Assembly: GCF_003019675.1 (NCBI RefSeq)
Contig: NZ_CP028105.1
Coordinates: 3,054,282 to 3,118,281 of the forward strand
Length of the DNA stretch: 64,000 nt
Direction: 5' to 3'
From: Fusobacterium ulcerans
GTDB taxonomy: Bacteria; Fusobacteriota; Fusobacteriia; Fusobacteriales; Fusobacteriaceae
Made by a program: the position numbers and the translations under genes. This document shows positions 25,578-34,390 of this stretch, in pieces. Within the stretch, counting starts at the first letter, position 1; each line of letters opens with the position of its first letter. Below the pieces are notes generated by a model, which searched no databases, had not been told where the DNA came from, and saw only the letters and a program-made list of their open reading frames with translations.

Positions 25578-28376
25578 CTATAGCTCTATGACTTTCTGTG
25601 CCATCTCCCTAAAAGTATCATCATGTGTTACTATTATGCTCTGTTCCAGATTTTTTAATATCTCTCCAATAGAATCAGCCAAACTTCTTCTTCTTTCTGT
25701 ATCCAGATTGTTAGTAGGCTCATCAAATATTGAAAATTTGCTTTCTGTAAATAGCTCGCTCATTGCTCCTCTTATGGAAATAGCTACTGCAACCTGTTCT
25801 CCCCCTGAAAGCTGTTCAAATTTTAATTCTCCTCTGTCTCCATCTAAAAATACAACATATTTATTTTTATCTTCATTAGACCAGACTATCTTTTCTCCTC
25901 TTCCAGTTATTTTTCTAAAATTTTCAGTTGCAAGTATTTCAATCTCTTTAAGCATATTTTTAGAGACTTCCTTACCCATTGATTTTATTTTTTCTCTAAA
26001 TATCTTAGTAAGTTCCAATTTCATATTTAATTTTTCTAAATATTTTCTTTTATTTTTCAGTAAATCTTCATATTTCTTTATTTCATCTAATTTCATTTTT
26101 AAATTTTCTATTTCCCTGTTTACTGCCCCTAATTTCTCTCTTATTTCTTCAATATCAAATGTAACTTTGAGGTCTTTCTCTTGAAGGGTTTTCAGATCTA
26201 TCTTTTCCATCTCTTCTCTTTTTAATTTTATCAAGATATTTTTTTCCTGAAATCTCATTTCACTATTCTTGATGGTAGTTTTGATACTTTCAAGATTCTT
26301 TTCCAGTTTGCTCTTCTCCATAGCTTTTTTATAGTTTTCAAGATAGAGATTATTACTATTTTCCAAAGTATCTATTTTCTTTTCTATTTTATCAATTTTT
26401 TCATTGATACTTAGAAGTTCATCAGAAAAAATTCTATTGTCATTAATGAACTTTCTCTTTTCATCTATAGATTCTATATTTTTTCTGATTTCTATATTCT
26501 GCAATTCTATATTCTTTAGTTCCATCCCTATACTTTTATTCAAACTATCTATTTCTTTTTCAAGTTCATTTTTTACAGCTTCAGATTTTTCTAAATCTAA
26601 ATTATCAATTTTTGTTTTCAGTGTTATTTTTATCTCAGAAAGCTTTTCTTTATTTTCAATACTGTTTTCCAGCTTAAAGTTTTTTAATTTTAACTTTTCA
26701 TTTTCAATTTTAGATTTCCCTGTTTCCAGCTTTAACTTCTCTTGGATGAATTCTACTTCTTTCTCAGTTATTTCTTTAGATAAAGTATCTAATCTTATTA
26801 TTTTTTCTATGATTTCATTTTTATTTGTGAGATTTTCATTTATTTCTTTTACAGAATTTTTCTTGCTTTCTATCTCTTCTATATATTTCTCTCTTTTATC
26901 CTTAAAATACTCATCTATATTTTTTCCATCAAGGTTTTTACATTGTTCTTTTAAATATGGACAATATGAAGTTTTCAACATCTCAAAAGCTTCTTCATTC
27001 TCTTTTAGTAAGAGTTCCTTTTTCAATATGTCGTCTTCCAAAATCTTTTTCTTCTTTTCAGACTCTTCTATTCCAGAAAGCTGTTTATCAAGATTTTCAT
27101 CCGTGAGATATTCTCTTTTAGCTTTTTCTTTATTAATCTCTTCCAGTTTCTCTTCTAATTTTATTTCAAAGGTTCTGATATTATTTTCTCCAGCTTCAAG
27201 TTTTCTTTCAAACTCTTCCAACTTTACTAAAAGAGGTATTATTTTATCTAATTCAGATTTATACTCAACAGCTTTTTCCTTTTTCTCTATTATTTCTTTT
27301 TCTATTTCAAATAATTTATTTTTTCTTTCTAGGAGCAGAGATTCATTATTCTCTTTTTTATTCTCAAAGACTTTGATCTCTCCATCAATTTCTGAGTTCA
27401 ATTTCTCCAGAATATTTATCTCTTTTTCCTTTAAAAGACACTCTTCTTTTATCTTTTCTAACTCTTTTTTTCTAATTTTTAATCTATTTATTTCTAAAGA
27501 ATATTTTTGATACTCCTCATATTTTTCTTTATTTTCTTTTACTATTTTTTCTGAAATTTCACTCTCTTTTATAGAGGCAGAAATCTTCCCCAGCTCTTCA
27601 TTTTTATTTTTTATATTTTCAGATAGAGCATTTATTTCTCCAGTAAGTTTTTCTATCTCTAAATTTGTAATATTATATTTATTTAGGAGTTCTTTTATTT
27701 TATTTTTTTCCTCATTCAATAGATTTAGACTTAGATTATATTCTTTAGCTCTTTCTTTTTCAAAGTCCAGTTTTTCCTTTATATCAGCAGGATCTTCCAT
27801 TATCTCTGATATATTTTCCATACTGTTTTTTTCTATTTCAATATCTTTCTCATATTTATTTACAGCATCTCTTGAGTATCCTTCATATATTTTTTTATAT
27901 ATGTCAGTATTAAAAACTTTATTAAATATTTTTTCCCTCTCATTATCCTTTTCTTTAAAGGAAGATATAAATTCATTTTGTTTAGCAACTATTACATTGT
28001 CATATATTCCTTTTAGATCTCCTTTAATACCACACAACTCTCTTATTCTTTCTTCTTTTCCTACGAGCTGAAGTTCAGGATTATCTTTTTTGTATATACT
28101 GGTAGCTCCAGGAATTTTTCTTGTAACTATATATTCTTCTCCATCTATTCCAGTAAATTCTATTTCTATCTTTGCACTTTTCTTTCCATATTTTATAGCT
28201 TCTCTTTGATTTCCTCCTCTCAATTCAGAATCAAAAAGAGCATAACCTATTGCTTCAAGAATAGATGACTTCCCTTTTCCATTTTCTCCAAGAAGAAGAT
28301 TTATTCCACTATCAAATTCAACATCTAATTTATCATGAATCCGGTAATTTTCCAGATGTATTCTATTTATTTTCAT
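25578..28376 (-). CDS. sbcC: DNA double-strand break repair ATPase SbcC
   Basis: SbcC is the Rad50-like SMC ATPase that works with SbcD to cut hairpins and process DNA ends. Of 932 aa, the N-terminus has the Walker A GENGKGKSSILEAIGYALF, long coiled coils fill ~170-800, and the C-terminus has the signature FEQLSGGEQVAVAIS and Walker B SIFDEPTNNLDTERR. The apex where a zinc hook CPxC is expected (residues ~470-480) reads YCPYLKEQCKN, with cysteines at about 472 and 479, so the spacing is unusual. It overlaps the end of sbcD by 14 bases. Confidence 0.95.
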   Translation of the reverse strand: MKINRIHLENYRIHDKLDVEFDSGINLLLGENGKGKSSILEAIGYALFDSELRGGNQREAIKYGKKSAKIEIEFTGIDGEEYIVTRKIPGATSIYKKDNPELQLVGKEERIRELCGIKGDLKGIYDNVIVAKQNEFISSFKEKDNEREKIFNKVFNTDIYKKIYEGYSRDAVNKYEKDIEIEKNSMENISEIMEDPADIKEKLDFEKERAKEYNLSLNLLNEEKNKIKELLNKYNITNLEIEKLTGEINALSENIKNKNEELGKISASIKESEISEKIVKENKEKYEEYQKYSLEINRLKIRKKELEKIKEECLLKEKEINILEKLNSEIDGEIKVFENKKENNESLLLERKNKLFEIEKEIIEKKEKAVEYKSELDKIIPLLVKLEEFERKLEAGENNIRTFEIKLEEKLEEINKEKAKREYLTDENLDKQLSGIEESEKKKKILEDDILKKELLLKENEEAFEMLKTSYCPYLKEQCKNLDGKNIDEYFKDKREKYIEEIESKKNSVKEINENLTNKNEIIEKIIRLDTLSKEITEKEVEFIQEKLKLETGKSKIENEKLKLKNFKLENSIENKEKLSEIKITLKTKIDNLDLEKSEAVKNELEKEIDSLNKSIGMELKNIELQNIEIRKNIESIDEKRKFINDNRIFSDELLSINEKIDKIEKKIDTLENSNNLYLENYKKAMEKSKLEKNLESIKTTIKNSEMRFQEKNILIKLKREEMEKIDLKTLQEKDLKVTFDIEEIREKLGAVNREIENLKMKLDEIKKYEDLLKNKRKYLEKLNMKLELTKIFREKIKSMGKEVSKNMLKEIEILATENFRKITGRGEKIVWSNEDKNKYVVFLDGDRGELKFEQLSGGEQVAVAISIRGAMSELFTESKFSIFDEPTNNLDTERRRSLADSIGEILKNLEQSIIVTHDDTFREMAQKVIEL

Positions 28377-29544
28377 TTCCTATCTCCTCCTCAAGCATGG
28401 CATCGAAAAGCTCAAAGAAATCTTTTTCTCTGTCATTTTCCTCTTGGTATTCTTTGAATTTTTGAAGATAAGCTGTTACCTTTTCAGCATCAGAAAATTC
28501 TTCCCATTGATTTATAATTTCCTTCTCTACATCTCTTACAGAATAGCATCCCTCTTCTCCCAGATTCCTGTCAAAAATAGAGTTAGGATATCTCAATTTT
28601 ATATAACCTTTCAATGCTCCACTATTTTCCAGTATCTTTTCCAGTTCATTTACATTTATATAACCACTGTCTTTCAGTTTTACATTGACAATAACCAGCT
28701 CTTCTCCAGTGAGCTCCAAAGCTTTTGTAAACTCTTCAAACTCCTGTAAAATATCCCCCTCATATATAAATTCCTTTTCAATTCTCTTTCTTGGGGATAA
28801 CTCGGAAAATTCATATTCTAAAGTATCTGTATCAAAAATTATAACTCCCTTAGAGTTATTTTTTTCATTTAAAACATTCCAGAACTCAGTAGAACCGGGA
28901 ATGAAAAAATATGGGTTATCCTTAGGATAACTTACAAAGGAATGAAGATGCCCCCCTGCCATATATATGACTTTATCTTTAAATTTCTTTATTATATCAG
29001 TATTTACCAGTCCCGGAAGAAACTCTGAGCCTCCCAATGCAGTATGCACCATTACTATATTTTTTTCATTTTCATCTAAATTTTCACTTAACTTTTCAAG
29101 GACTTCATCTACAGCAAACCCAGGATATCCTACTCCATAAAAATTAACATCTTCTATTGTTATTTTTTCAAAGTCATATCCTTCATTTGAAGCTTTATAT
29201 TTTCCTCGTCTTACATACCCTTTTCTTTCCAGATACCCAAGCCATGAATTTATCTCATCATATCCTGATATATTATCATGATTCCCTTCTATAAGCAGAA
29301 CTTGAATATTATTATTTTTTAGTTTCAAAAATACTTTTTCACATCTATCTAAAGTATCTGGTGAAAGTTCTTTTTTATCAAACAAATCTCCAGTTATTAG
29401 AAAAACATCTACTTTTTTCTCTATTCCTCTATCTGCTGACTGTTCAAAAGCATTGAAAAAATCCAGATATCTTTTTTGAGAAAATTCTTTTGTTCCAAAA
29501 GGTCTTTTTCCTAAGTGTATATCTGAACAATGAAGTATTTTCAT
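28363..29544 (-). CDS. sbcD: DNA repair exonuclease SbcD
   Basis: SbcD is the Mre11-like metallophosphoesterase partner of SbcC. MKILHCSDIHLGKRPFG, ITGDLFDKKE, LLIEGNHDN and the histidines in MVHTALGG and GGHLHSF are the phosphodiesterase motifs. The start at 29544 follows GGAGAG and leaves a 393-aa protein; six extra codons upstream are unlikely. It begins two bases after the helicase stop, so helicase, sbcD and sbcC form one repair operon. Confidence 0.95.
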   Translation of the reverse strand: MKILHCSDIHLGKRPFGTKEFSQKRYLDFFNAFEQSADRGIEKKVDVFLITGDLFDKKELSPDTLDRCEKVFLKLKNNNIQVLLIEGNHDNISGYDEINSWLGYLERKGYVRRGKYKASNEGYDFEKITIEDVNFYGVGYPGFAVDEVLEKLSENLDENEKNIVMVHTALGGSEFLPGLVNTDIIKKFKDKVIYMAGGHLHSFVSYPKDNPYFFIPGSTEFWNVLNEKNNSKGVIIFDTDTLEYEFSELSPRKRIEKEFIYEGDILQEFEEFTKALELTGEELVIVNVKLKDSGYINVNELEKILENSGALKGYIKLRYPNSIFDRNLGEEGCYSVRDVEKEIINQWEEFSDAEKVTAYLQKFKEYQEENDREKDFFELFDAMLEEEIGNENK

Positions 29545-29546
29545 TT

Positions 29547-32384
29547 TTACTCTCCTCTGCAATAATCTTTAAATTCACATTCACTGCATTTTTCTTCTGA
29601 ATATTCTCGTCTATTAAACTCTTTATTCAGTATTTTTTTTACTGTATTATCAAAATTTGAAATAGTTTTATCTATCTTATCTTTTTTCAGTGGTATTTCT
29701 ACCATAGGTTCATTTCTATTTCCAGTGTAGTAGAGATAAGCTTTCAGATTTTCCAAATCATATTTTTCTCTCAGCATATGTGAATATATTTCTATCTGTC
29801 TCTCATAAGAAATATATCTGGCATCTTCATATCCTGAAAATCTTCCAGTTTTAAAATCTATCAATTCTATTTTATCTCCCTGTTTTCTCAAAAGGTCAAT
29901 TGTCCCTTCTAAGATATAGCTATTTTCTACACTATACTCTTTTTCTTCTGAGCTTATTATATTAGCCCAATTATTTTCTGCACTGTCTACATATCTCTTA
30001 ATCTGCTCAAATGCTCTTTCTCTTATATTCTCCCCAAGAAACACTCTGATATTTTTCTTTAACATATTATAGTTCTTCTCAATAAGCTCTTTTAGTTCTT
30101 CATCAGAATATTTCTTTTCAGTATCAGCTTTTACCTCTTTATGAATATTTTCAATGGATTTATGCACCAATATTCCAAAAGATGTCTTGTTAGTTTTTAG
30201 AGGTTTAAATTCAAATTCCTTATAAAATCTATATCTCAAAGGGCAGTCTTCATAGATCAGTATATGCCCTGTATATGATAAAAATTCCTTAGTATCTGCC
30301 TCTTTTAATTTAGAAATCTGAAGTCTTTCAAAATGAAAACTTTCGTCGTTCCAATAAGGTATAGTTTCATAAACAGGTTTAAAAATCTTTGATGGAAGTT
30401 CCTTTCCTCCTGCTCTATTTTCTATACTTGTAAGCACAAGAAGATTCTGAGCTCTTGAAAAAGCTGTGTAAAACACTCTCCAGAAATCAAAAATATTCTT
30501 CCTGTCTTTTGGCTCAAAATCATTTCCTAAAGTGATGATATCTTCCAGTCTGTCTTCCTCTGTAGGCTCTCTGTTGTCAGGTTCAGACTCTAAAGATCCC
30601 ACTATGACCACTGGAAATTCCAATCCTTTTGCCTGATGAATAGTCATAAATGACACTGCTCCCAGCAAAGTCTCTTTATTTTCATATTCATCTATCCCTT
30701 TTTCAAAAAGGAGTCTGATATGTGTTACAAATAGATATCTTACTACCTTCTCTATATTTTCCTTTGTAATATATTCTATTCTGCTCAAATTTTCAAATTT
30801 ATCAAATATCTGTGAAAGAATTCCCAGATTATATATCTCTCTTCCCTCTTTAGCACCATTTTTATTTAAGTCTATCAATTCTTTAAAAGTTTTAAATTCA
30901 AAAAGAGAATAAAAGATTCTGCTTATATTTTCGCTTTTCTCTTCTCCTAAATCTCTGTTTTCCTCTCTCTTCTTTAGTATCCACTCATATAGCTCTTTAT
31001 CTTTGCTCAGATGTTTTTTCAATACATTGATGCAGTCATTATAGTATGCAGCTGTTTTTCTTATATAGACATCATCCAGCACCAGAGGTTTACTTTGTGG
31101 AAACAATACAAGCAAGGCTCCCAGTACTAGCTTTACCTCATTTCTGTAGAAAAAGTTTTTAGAACGAGGAGAATAAGCTGGTATTCCTCTATCCTCAAGG
31201 TAATCTATCAGTTCCTTTACTCTTGAAAATCTCACTGATTTAAATAAAAATGCCACCTGACTGTAATCTTCAATCTTCCCTGTTGTCTTTAAGTTTTTTA
31301 TAAACTTGTATATATTTTCTTTCCATTGAGTTTCAGAGCCTCCACCTATTCTGATGACTCCAGGATTATCAACAAATTCCTTCTCTGGTGGGGGCTGTAT
31401 ATCTTTTTGATATCTGAAGTTTTTCCAGTTTATAAGACTTATCCATCTATTACAGAAAGTTATTATATCTCTGTGAGAACGATAATTTATATCCAGTGTT
31501 ATTATTTTACATTGATTTTCTTCAAATTTCTCTGGAAATTCTAATATATTTTTTACTGACGCCCCTCTGAATCTATATATTCCTTGGTCGTCATCTCCTA
31601 CTACACATATATTTTTTCTGGTTCCTCCTAGTTCAAAGATTATTTTCTCCTGAATAGAGTTTGTATCCTGATATTCATCTATCATTATGTATTGGATTTT
31701 TTCTCTTATCTCTTCTGCTACAATTTCATTATTTAGAAGCATTCTGTAAATTTCTCTTTGTATAGAAGCAAAATCTATCACATTGTCTTCAATTAATAAT
31801 TTCTGATACAACTCATGAGCATTCTTCAAAAATGTTATTTTCTTATCCTGTTCCTCTTTGACATAGTCCAGACTTCTTCCCTCTTCATTTATTCTGTTTA
31901 CCCATTTTTGAATTTTTCCAGCTTTTCCCCAGTTATTAGCTGATGGAATCTCTTTAAAAAACTCATTATATCCTTCCAGTTCCTTAAATTCTTTTGTCTT
32001 GGAAAAAATAAAAAAATGCTGCTCTAACTCATCCAATACCTGATAACCTTCAGAAAAATCAGAATATTCTATATATTCATCTATCAAACGAAGACATATA
32101 GAATGTAAAGTTCCCATATATATGTCATTTATATTTACTTTTAAATCATAATCTTTTATTCTTTCAGAGATTCTTCCAATAAGTTCTTTTGAAGCTCTAT
32201 CTGTAAAAGTTGATACCATTATTTTTTCTGGAGAAATTTCTTTTTCTGTAAGCATATGGACTACTCTTTCCACCAATGTCCTTGTCTTTCCAGAACCAGG
32301 TCCTGCAATTACCAAAAGAGGCCCTTCCGTATGAGTTACAGCCGCCTTTTGCTCTCTATTTAAATTTATCTCTCTATTTTCCAT
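29547..32384 (-). CDS. UvrD/PcrA-type helicase with C-terminal RecB-like iron-sulfur nuclease
   Basis: A 945-aa SF1 helicase fused to a PD-(D/E)XK nuclease. Helicase motifs: LNREQKAAV (Q motif), AGPGSGKTRTL (Walker A), IDEYQDTN (Walker B), VVGDDDQGIYRFRGA, and MTIHQAKGLEFPVVIV. The C-terminal ~200 residues contain LIDFKTGR (nuclease lysine) and cysteines in EDCPLRYRF and the terminal KCSECEFKDYC, the pattern of an iron-sulfur-bound nuclease as in AddB, AdnB and Cas4. It begins the helicase-sbcD-sbcC operon, so it probably resects double-strand breaks. It is shorter than AddA and may function without a second subunit; none lies adjacent. Confidence 0.9.
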   Translation of the reverse strand: MENREINLNREQKAAVTHTEGPLLVIAGPGSGKTRTLVERVVHMLTEKEISPEKIMVSTFTDRASKELIGRISERIKDYDLKVNINDIYMGTLHSICLRLIDEYIEYSDFSEGYQVLDELEQHFFIFSKTKEFKELEGYNEFFKEIPSANNWGKAGKIQKWVNRINEEGRSLDYVKEEQDKKITFLKNAHELYQKLLIEDNVIDFASIQREIYRMLLNNEIVAEEIREKIQYIMIDEYQDTNSIQEKIIFELGGTRKNICVVGDDDQGIYRFRGASVKNILEFPEKFEENQCKIITLDINYRSHRDIITFCNRWISLINWKNFRYQKDIQPPPEKEFVDNPGVIRIGGGSETQWKENIYKFIKNLKTTGKIEDYSQVAFLFKSVRFSRVKELIDYLEDRGIPAYSPRSKNFFYRNEVKLVLGALLVLFPQSKPLVLDDVYIRKTAAYYNDCINVLKKHLSKDKELYEWILKKREENRDLGEEKSENISRIFYSLFEFKTFKELIDLNKNGAKEGREIYNLGILSQIFDKFENLSRIEYITKENIEKVVRYLFVTHIRLLFEKGIDEYENKETLLGAVSFMTIHQAKGLEFPVVIVGSLESEPDNREPTEEDRLEDIITLGNDFEPKDRKNIFDFWRVFYTAFSRAQNLLVLTSIENRAGGKELPSKIFKPVYETIPYWNDESFHFERLQISKLKEADTKEFLSYTGHILIYEDCPLRYRFYKEFEFKPLKTNKTSFGILVHKSIENIHKEVKADTEKKYSDEELKELIEKNYNMLKKNIRVFLGENIRERAFEQIKRYVDSAENNWANIISSEEKEYSVENSYILEGTIDLLRKQGDKIELIDFKTGRFSGYEDARYISYERQIEIYSHMLREKYDLENLKAYLYYTGNRNEPMVEIPLKKDKIDKTISNFDNTVKKILNKEFNRREYSEEKCSECEFKDYCRGE

Positions 32385-32473
32385 ATACTCAACTCCATAT
32401 TTTCTCTACCTCTATCTATATACAGATTATATCATATATTCTCTAACTAAAAAATTTTATTTTGCTAAAAGTG

Positions 32474-32502
32474 TTGACCTAATCTTAAAAAAGGTCTACA
32501 AT
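32474..32502 (+). promoter_or_regulatory. Promoter of the 63-aa gene
   Basis: TTGACC (32474-32479) and TACAAT (32497-32502) are 17 bases apart, 36 bases before the ATG at 32538. Confidence 0.65.
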
Positions 32503-32537
32503 ATATTTACTGGAGAAATACAGGGAGATGGTCTTAA

Positions 32538-32729
32538 ATGAAAGAACATAAATATGTAAATTTTTCTCAGGATTATGATGTAAACTATATTATCAATAGG
32601 TATCCTAAGAAAGCTCATGACACAGTCAAGGAATACCTTGAAACGTTAAAATCTCAAAAAAATCTTACTCACGAAGATGTTTTTAGTCTGATAGAGAAAA
32701 ATTTAAAGTTAAAAAAAATAACTAAATAA
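32538..32729 (+). CDS. Small hypothetical protein
   Basis: A 63-aa soluble, basic protein (MKEHKYVNFSQDYDVNYIINRYPKKAHDTV...). No family is recognised. It has its own promoter, a GGGAGATGG site before the ATG and a clean terminator 57 bases after the stop, so it is a monocistronic gene rather than a chance ORF. Confidence 0.65.
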   Translation: MKEHKYVNFSQDYDVNYIINRYPKKAHDTVKEYLETLKSQKNLTHEDVFSLIEKNLKLKKITK

Positions 32730-32785
32730 TCTATCTTTGATTGATTTTAATATTTTGATAATTTTTAAATAATATCTCCAGTTAC

Positions 32786-32821
32786 AAAAGAGCAGTCTAA
32801 ATATTTGGACTACTCTTTTTT
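32786..32821 (+). terminator. Terminator of the 63-aa gene
   Basis: AAAAGAG-c-AGTC pairs with GACT-a-CTCTTTT around a ten-base loop and ends in a T run. Confidence 0.8.
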
Positions 32822-32940
32822 ACACTCAGCATAATTCAATTGAAAAATATTTTTGTTCAATATAAATTAACTATTGTCAATTTTGATAAAAAGTTGTAAT
32901 ATCTAATTGTTAGAATAATCATATGCTGGGGATGATTTAA

Positions 32941-33624
32941 ATGAAGGTATTAAACAAAATGTTGCTCAATTGGATTTATATGCTTTGTTTCTTGGGTGGG
33001 TATATTAATGCTATCTGTATTGTAAAATATTCCTATACAGTTTCACATTTTACAGGAAATATTTCTAAAGCTGCTATCAATATTTCTCAGGGAAACTTTA
33101 GTGAAGTATTTAAAGTACTGACTATTTTAATAGCTTTTGTTATTGGAACTACTATTTCTGGCTCACTTGTAGATGGGAGGGAATTTAATCTCAAAAGACG
33201 TTACGGATATGCTTCAATAATTTTAGGAACTGGGCTTTTGGTTTTATATTCATTTCTCTATGATACTCTTCCATTTTTTTACTATCTGCCATTTATGGTT
33301 GGAGTAGAAAATGGGTTATTTATCTCATATAAAGGAGTAGTAGTAAGAACTTCACACATCACAGGAAGTCTCACAGACATGGGAGTATATATAGGACATT
33401 GTATCAAGGGAAAAACTGAAGATAAGTGGAAAGTATATTTTTGCTTATTTACTATTCTGGCTTTTATGGCTGGAGGTTTTTTTGGAATAGAGGCTTTCTA
33501 TATATTTAAAAAAGAAGCTTTTCTCATTGCAGCTTTCTTATATATTGGTGTGGGATTGACTTATTTTACAATCAGACAGAGATATCAAAAAGTAATAGGA
33601 TACCCTGATTTAAAATTATATTGA
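32941..33624 (+). CDS. YoaK-family (DUF1275) membrane protein
   Basis: A 227-aa integral membrane protein with about six helices. The N-terminal FLGGYINAICIVKYSYTVSHFTGNISKAA is the DUF1275 signature (gGyvDa...f...f.ahmTGNi), repeated in part at SYKGVVVRTSHITGSLTDMGVYIG. Function of the family is unproven. It is the first of three closely spaced rightward genes (gaps of 11 and 10 bases). Confidence 0.85.
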   Translation: MKVLNKMLLNWIYMLCFLGGYINAICIVKYSYTVSHFTGNISKAAINISQGNFSEVFKVLTILIAFVIGTTISGSLVDGREFNLKRRYGYASIILGTGLLVLYSFLYDTLPFFYYLPFMVGVENGLFISYKGVVVRTSHITGSLTDMGVYIGHCIKGKTEDKWKVYFCLFTILAFMAGGFFGIEAFYIFKKEAFLIAAFLYIGVGLTYFTIRQRYQKVIGYPDLKLY

Positions 33625-33635
33625 AAGGAAATAAA

Positions 33636-33830
33636 ATGGAAAAATATTTAATAACAAAAGAAGAAAAAGAAAATTATATGAAAGAGTTTCCAGTACTGAA
33701 TTGTGCAGAGTCTATTGGAATTGATTATGATGGATATGTTTCTGTCAAATGTAAAAAACTTTCTGGTACTTGTACTTATAGGATAAGCCAGAAAGAAGAG
33801 TATAAGAATTGCAGACTTTTAACTAAATAA
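33636..33830 (+). CDS. Small cysteine-containing hypothetical protein
   Basis: A 64-aa protein with four cysteines (LNCAES, VKCKKLSGTCTY, NCRLL), suggestive of a metal-binding or disulfide fold. The start at 33636 is favoured because GAAAGGA is well placed; a TTG further upstream overlaps the previous gene. I recognise no named family. It lies between the YoaK gene and the methionine sulfoxide reductase gene, 10 bases before the latter. Confidence 0.65.
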   Translation: MEKYLITKEEKENYMKEFPVLNCAESIGIDYDGYVSVKCKKLSGTCTYRISQKEEYKNCRLLTK

Positions 33831-33840
33831 TGGAGGTAAT

Positions 33841-34347
33841 ATGGCTTTTAATATAACTTTGTATAAAGATTTAAGCTTCAAAGAAAAATATTCAGCTTTT
33901 TTAGAGGAGCTTGAAGGTTATCTTTCAAAAGAAAGTGATCCCATTGCTAATCTTGCCAATGCTTCAGCATTTATTTCAGCATTTTTTGATGATATAAACT
34001 GGAGTGGATTCTATCTTCTAAAAAATAATGAACTGGTTCTAGGACCATTTTGCGGAATGCCTGCTACAACAAGAATTCAAATAGGCAGTGGTGTATGTGG
34101 AACTGCTGTGGAAAGAAAAGAAAAAATAGTAGTAGAAAATGTATGTGAATTTCCTGGGCATATTACTTGTGATGTAAGATCAAAATCCGAAGTTGTTATC
34201 CCTCTTATTAAAAATAAAAATATATATGGAGTACTGGATATTGACAGTGCTGTTTATTCAAGATTTTCTTTAGAAGAGGTAGAAATTTTAGAAAAAGCCA
34301 TAGATATTATTAATAAATATACTGATTATGAAAAAATAACTTATTAA
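33841..34347 (+). CDS. msrC: GAF-domain free methionine-R-sulfoxide reductase
   Basis: This 168-aa single GAF-domain enzyme reduces free methionine (R)-sulfoxide. The whole family pattern is present: NWSGFYLL, LGPFCGMPATTRIQIGSGVCGTA, HITCD, SEVVIPLI and GVLDIDSAVYSRF. In E. coli YebR three cysteines matter (IAC, GVCGTA, IACD). Here the first is threonine (PAT), while a cysteine appears seven residues earlier in GPFC. The other two are kept. Activity is probable, with a changed resolving cysteine. Confidence 0.88.
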   Translation: MAFNITLYKDLSFKEKYSAFLEELEGYLSKESDPIANLANASAFISAFFDDINWSGFYLLKNNELVLGPFCGMPATTRIQIGSGVCGTAVERKEKIVVENVCEFPGHITCDVRSKSEVVIPLIKNKNIYGVLDIDSAVYSRFSLEEVEILEKAIDIINKYTDYEKITY

Positions 34348-34387
34348 AAAAATGGAACTCAGAATTTTACTTTTGAGTTCCATTTTT
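34348..34387. terminator. Bidirectional terminator
   Basis: AAAAATGGAACTCA and TGAGTTCCATTTTT form a 14-bp stem between the converging msrC and PBP1A genes. Confidence 0.9.
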
Positions 34388-34390
34388 ATA

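Noticed and set aside
25531-27510. Long plus-strand ORFs of 217 and 368 aa opposite sbcC.
   Set aside because: They are Ser/Phe/Ile-rich antisense shadows of the Lys/Glu-rich sbcC coiled coil, without ribosome sites.
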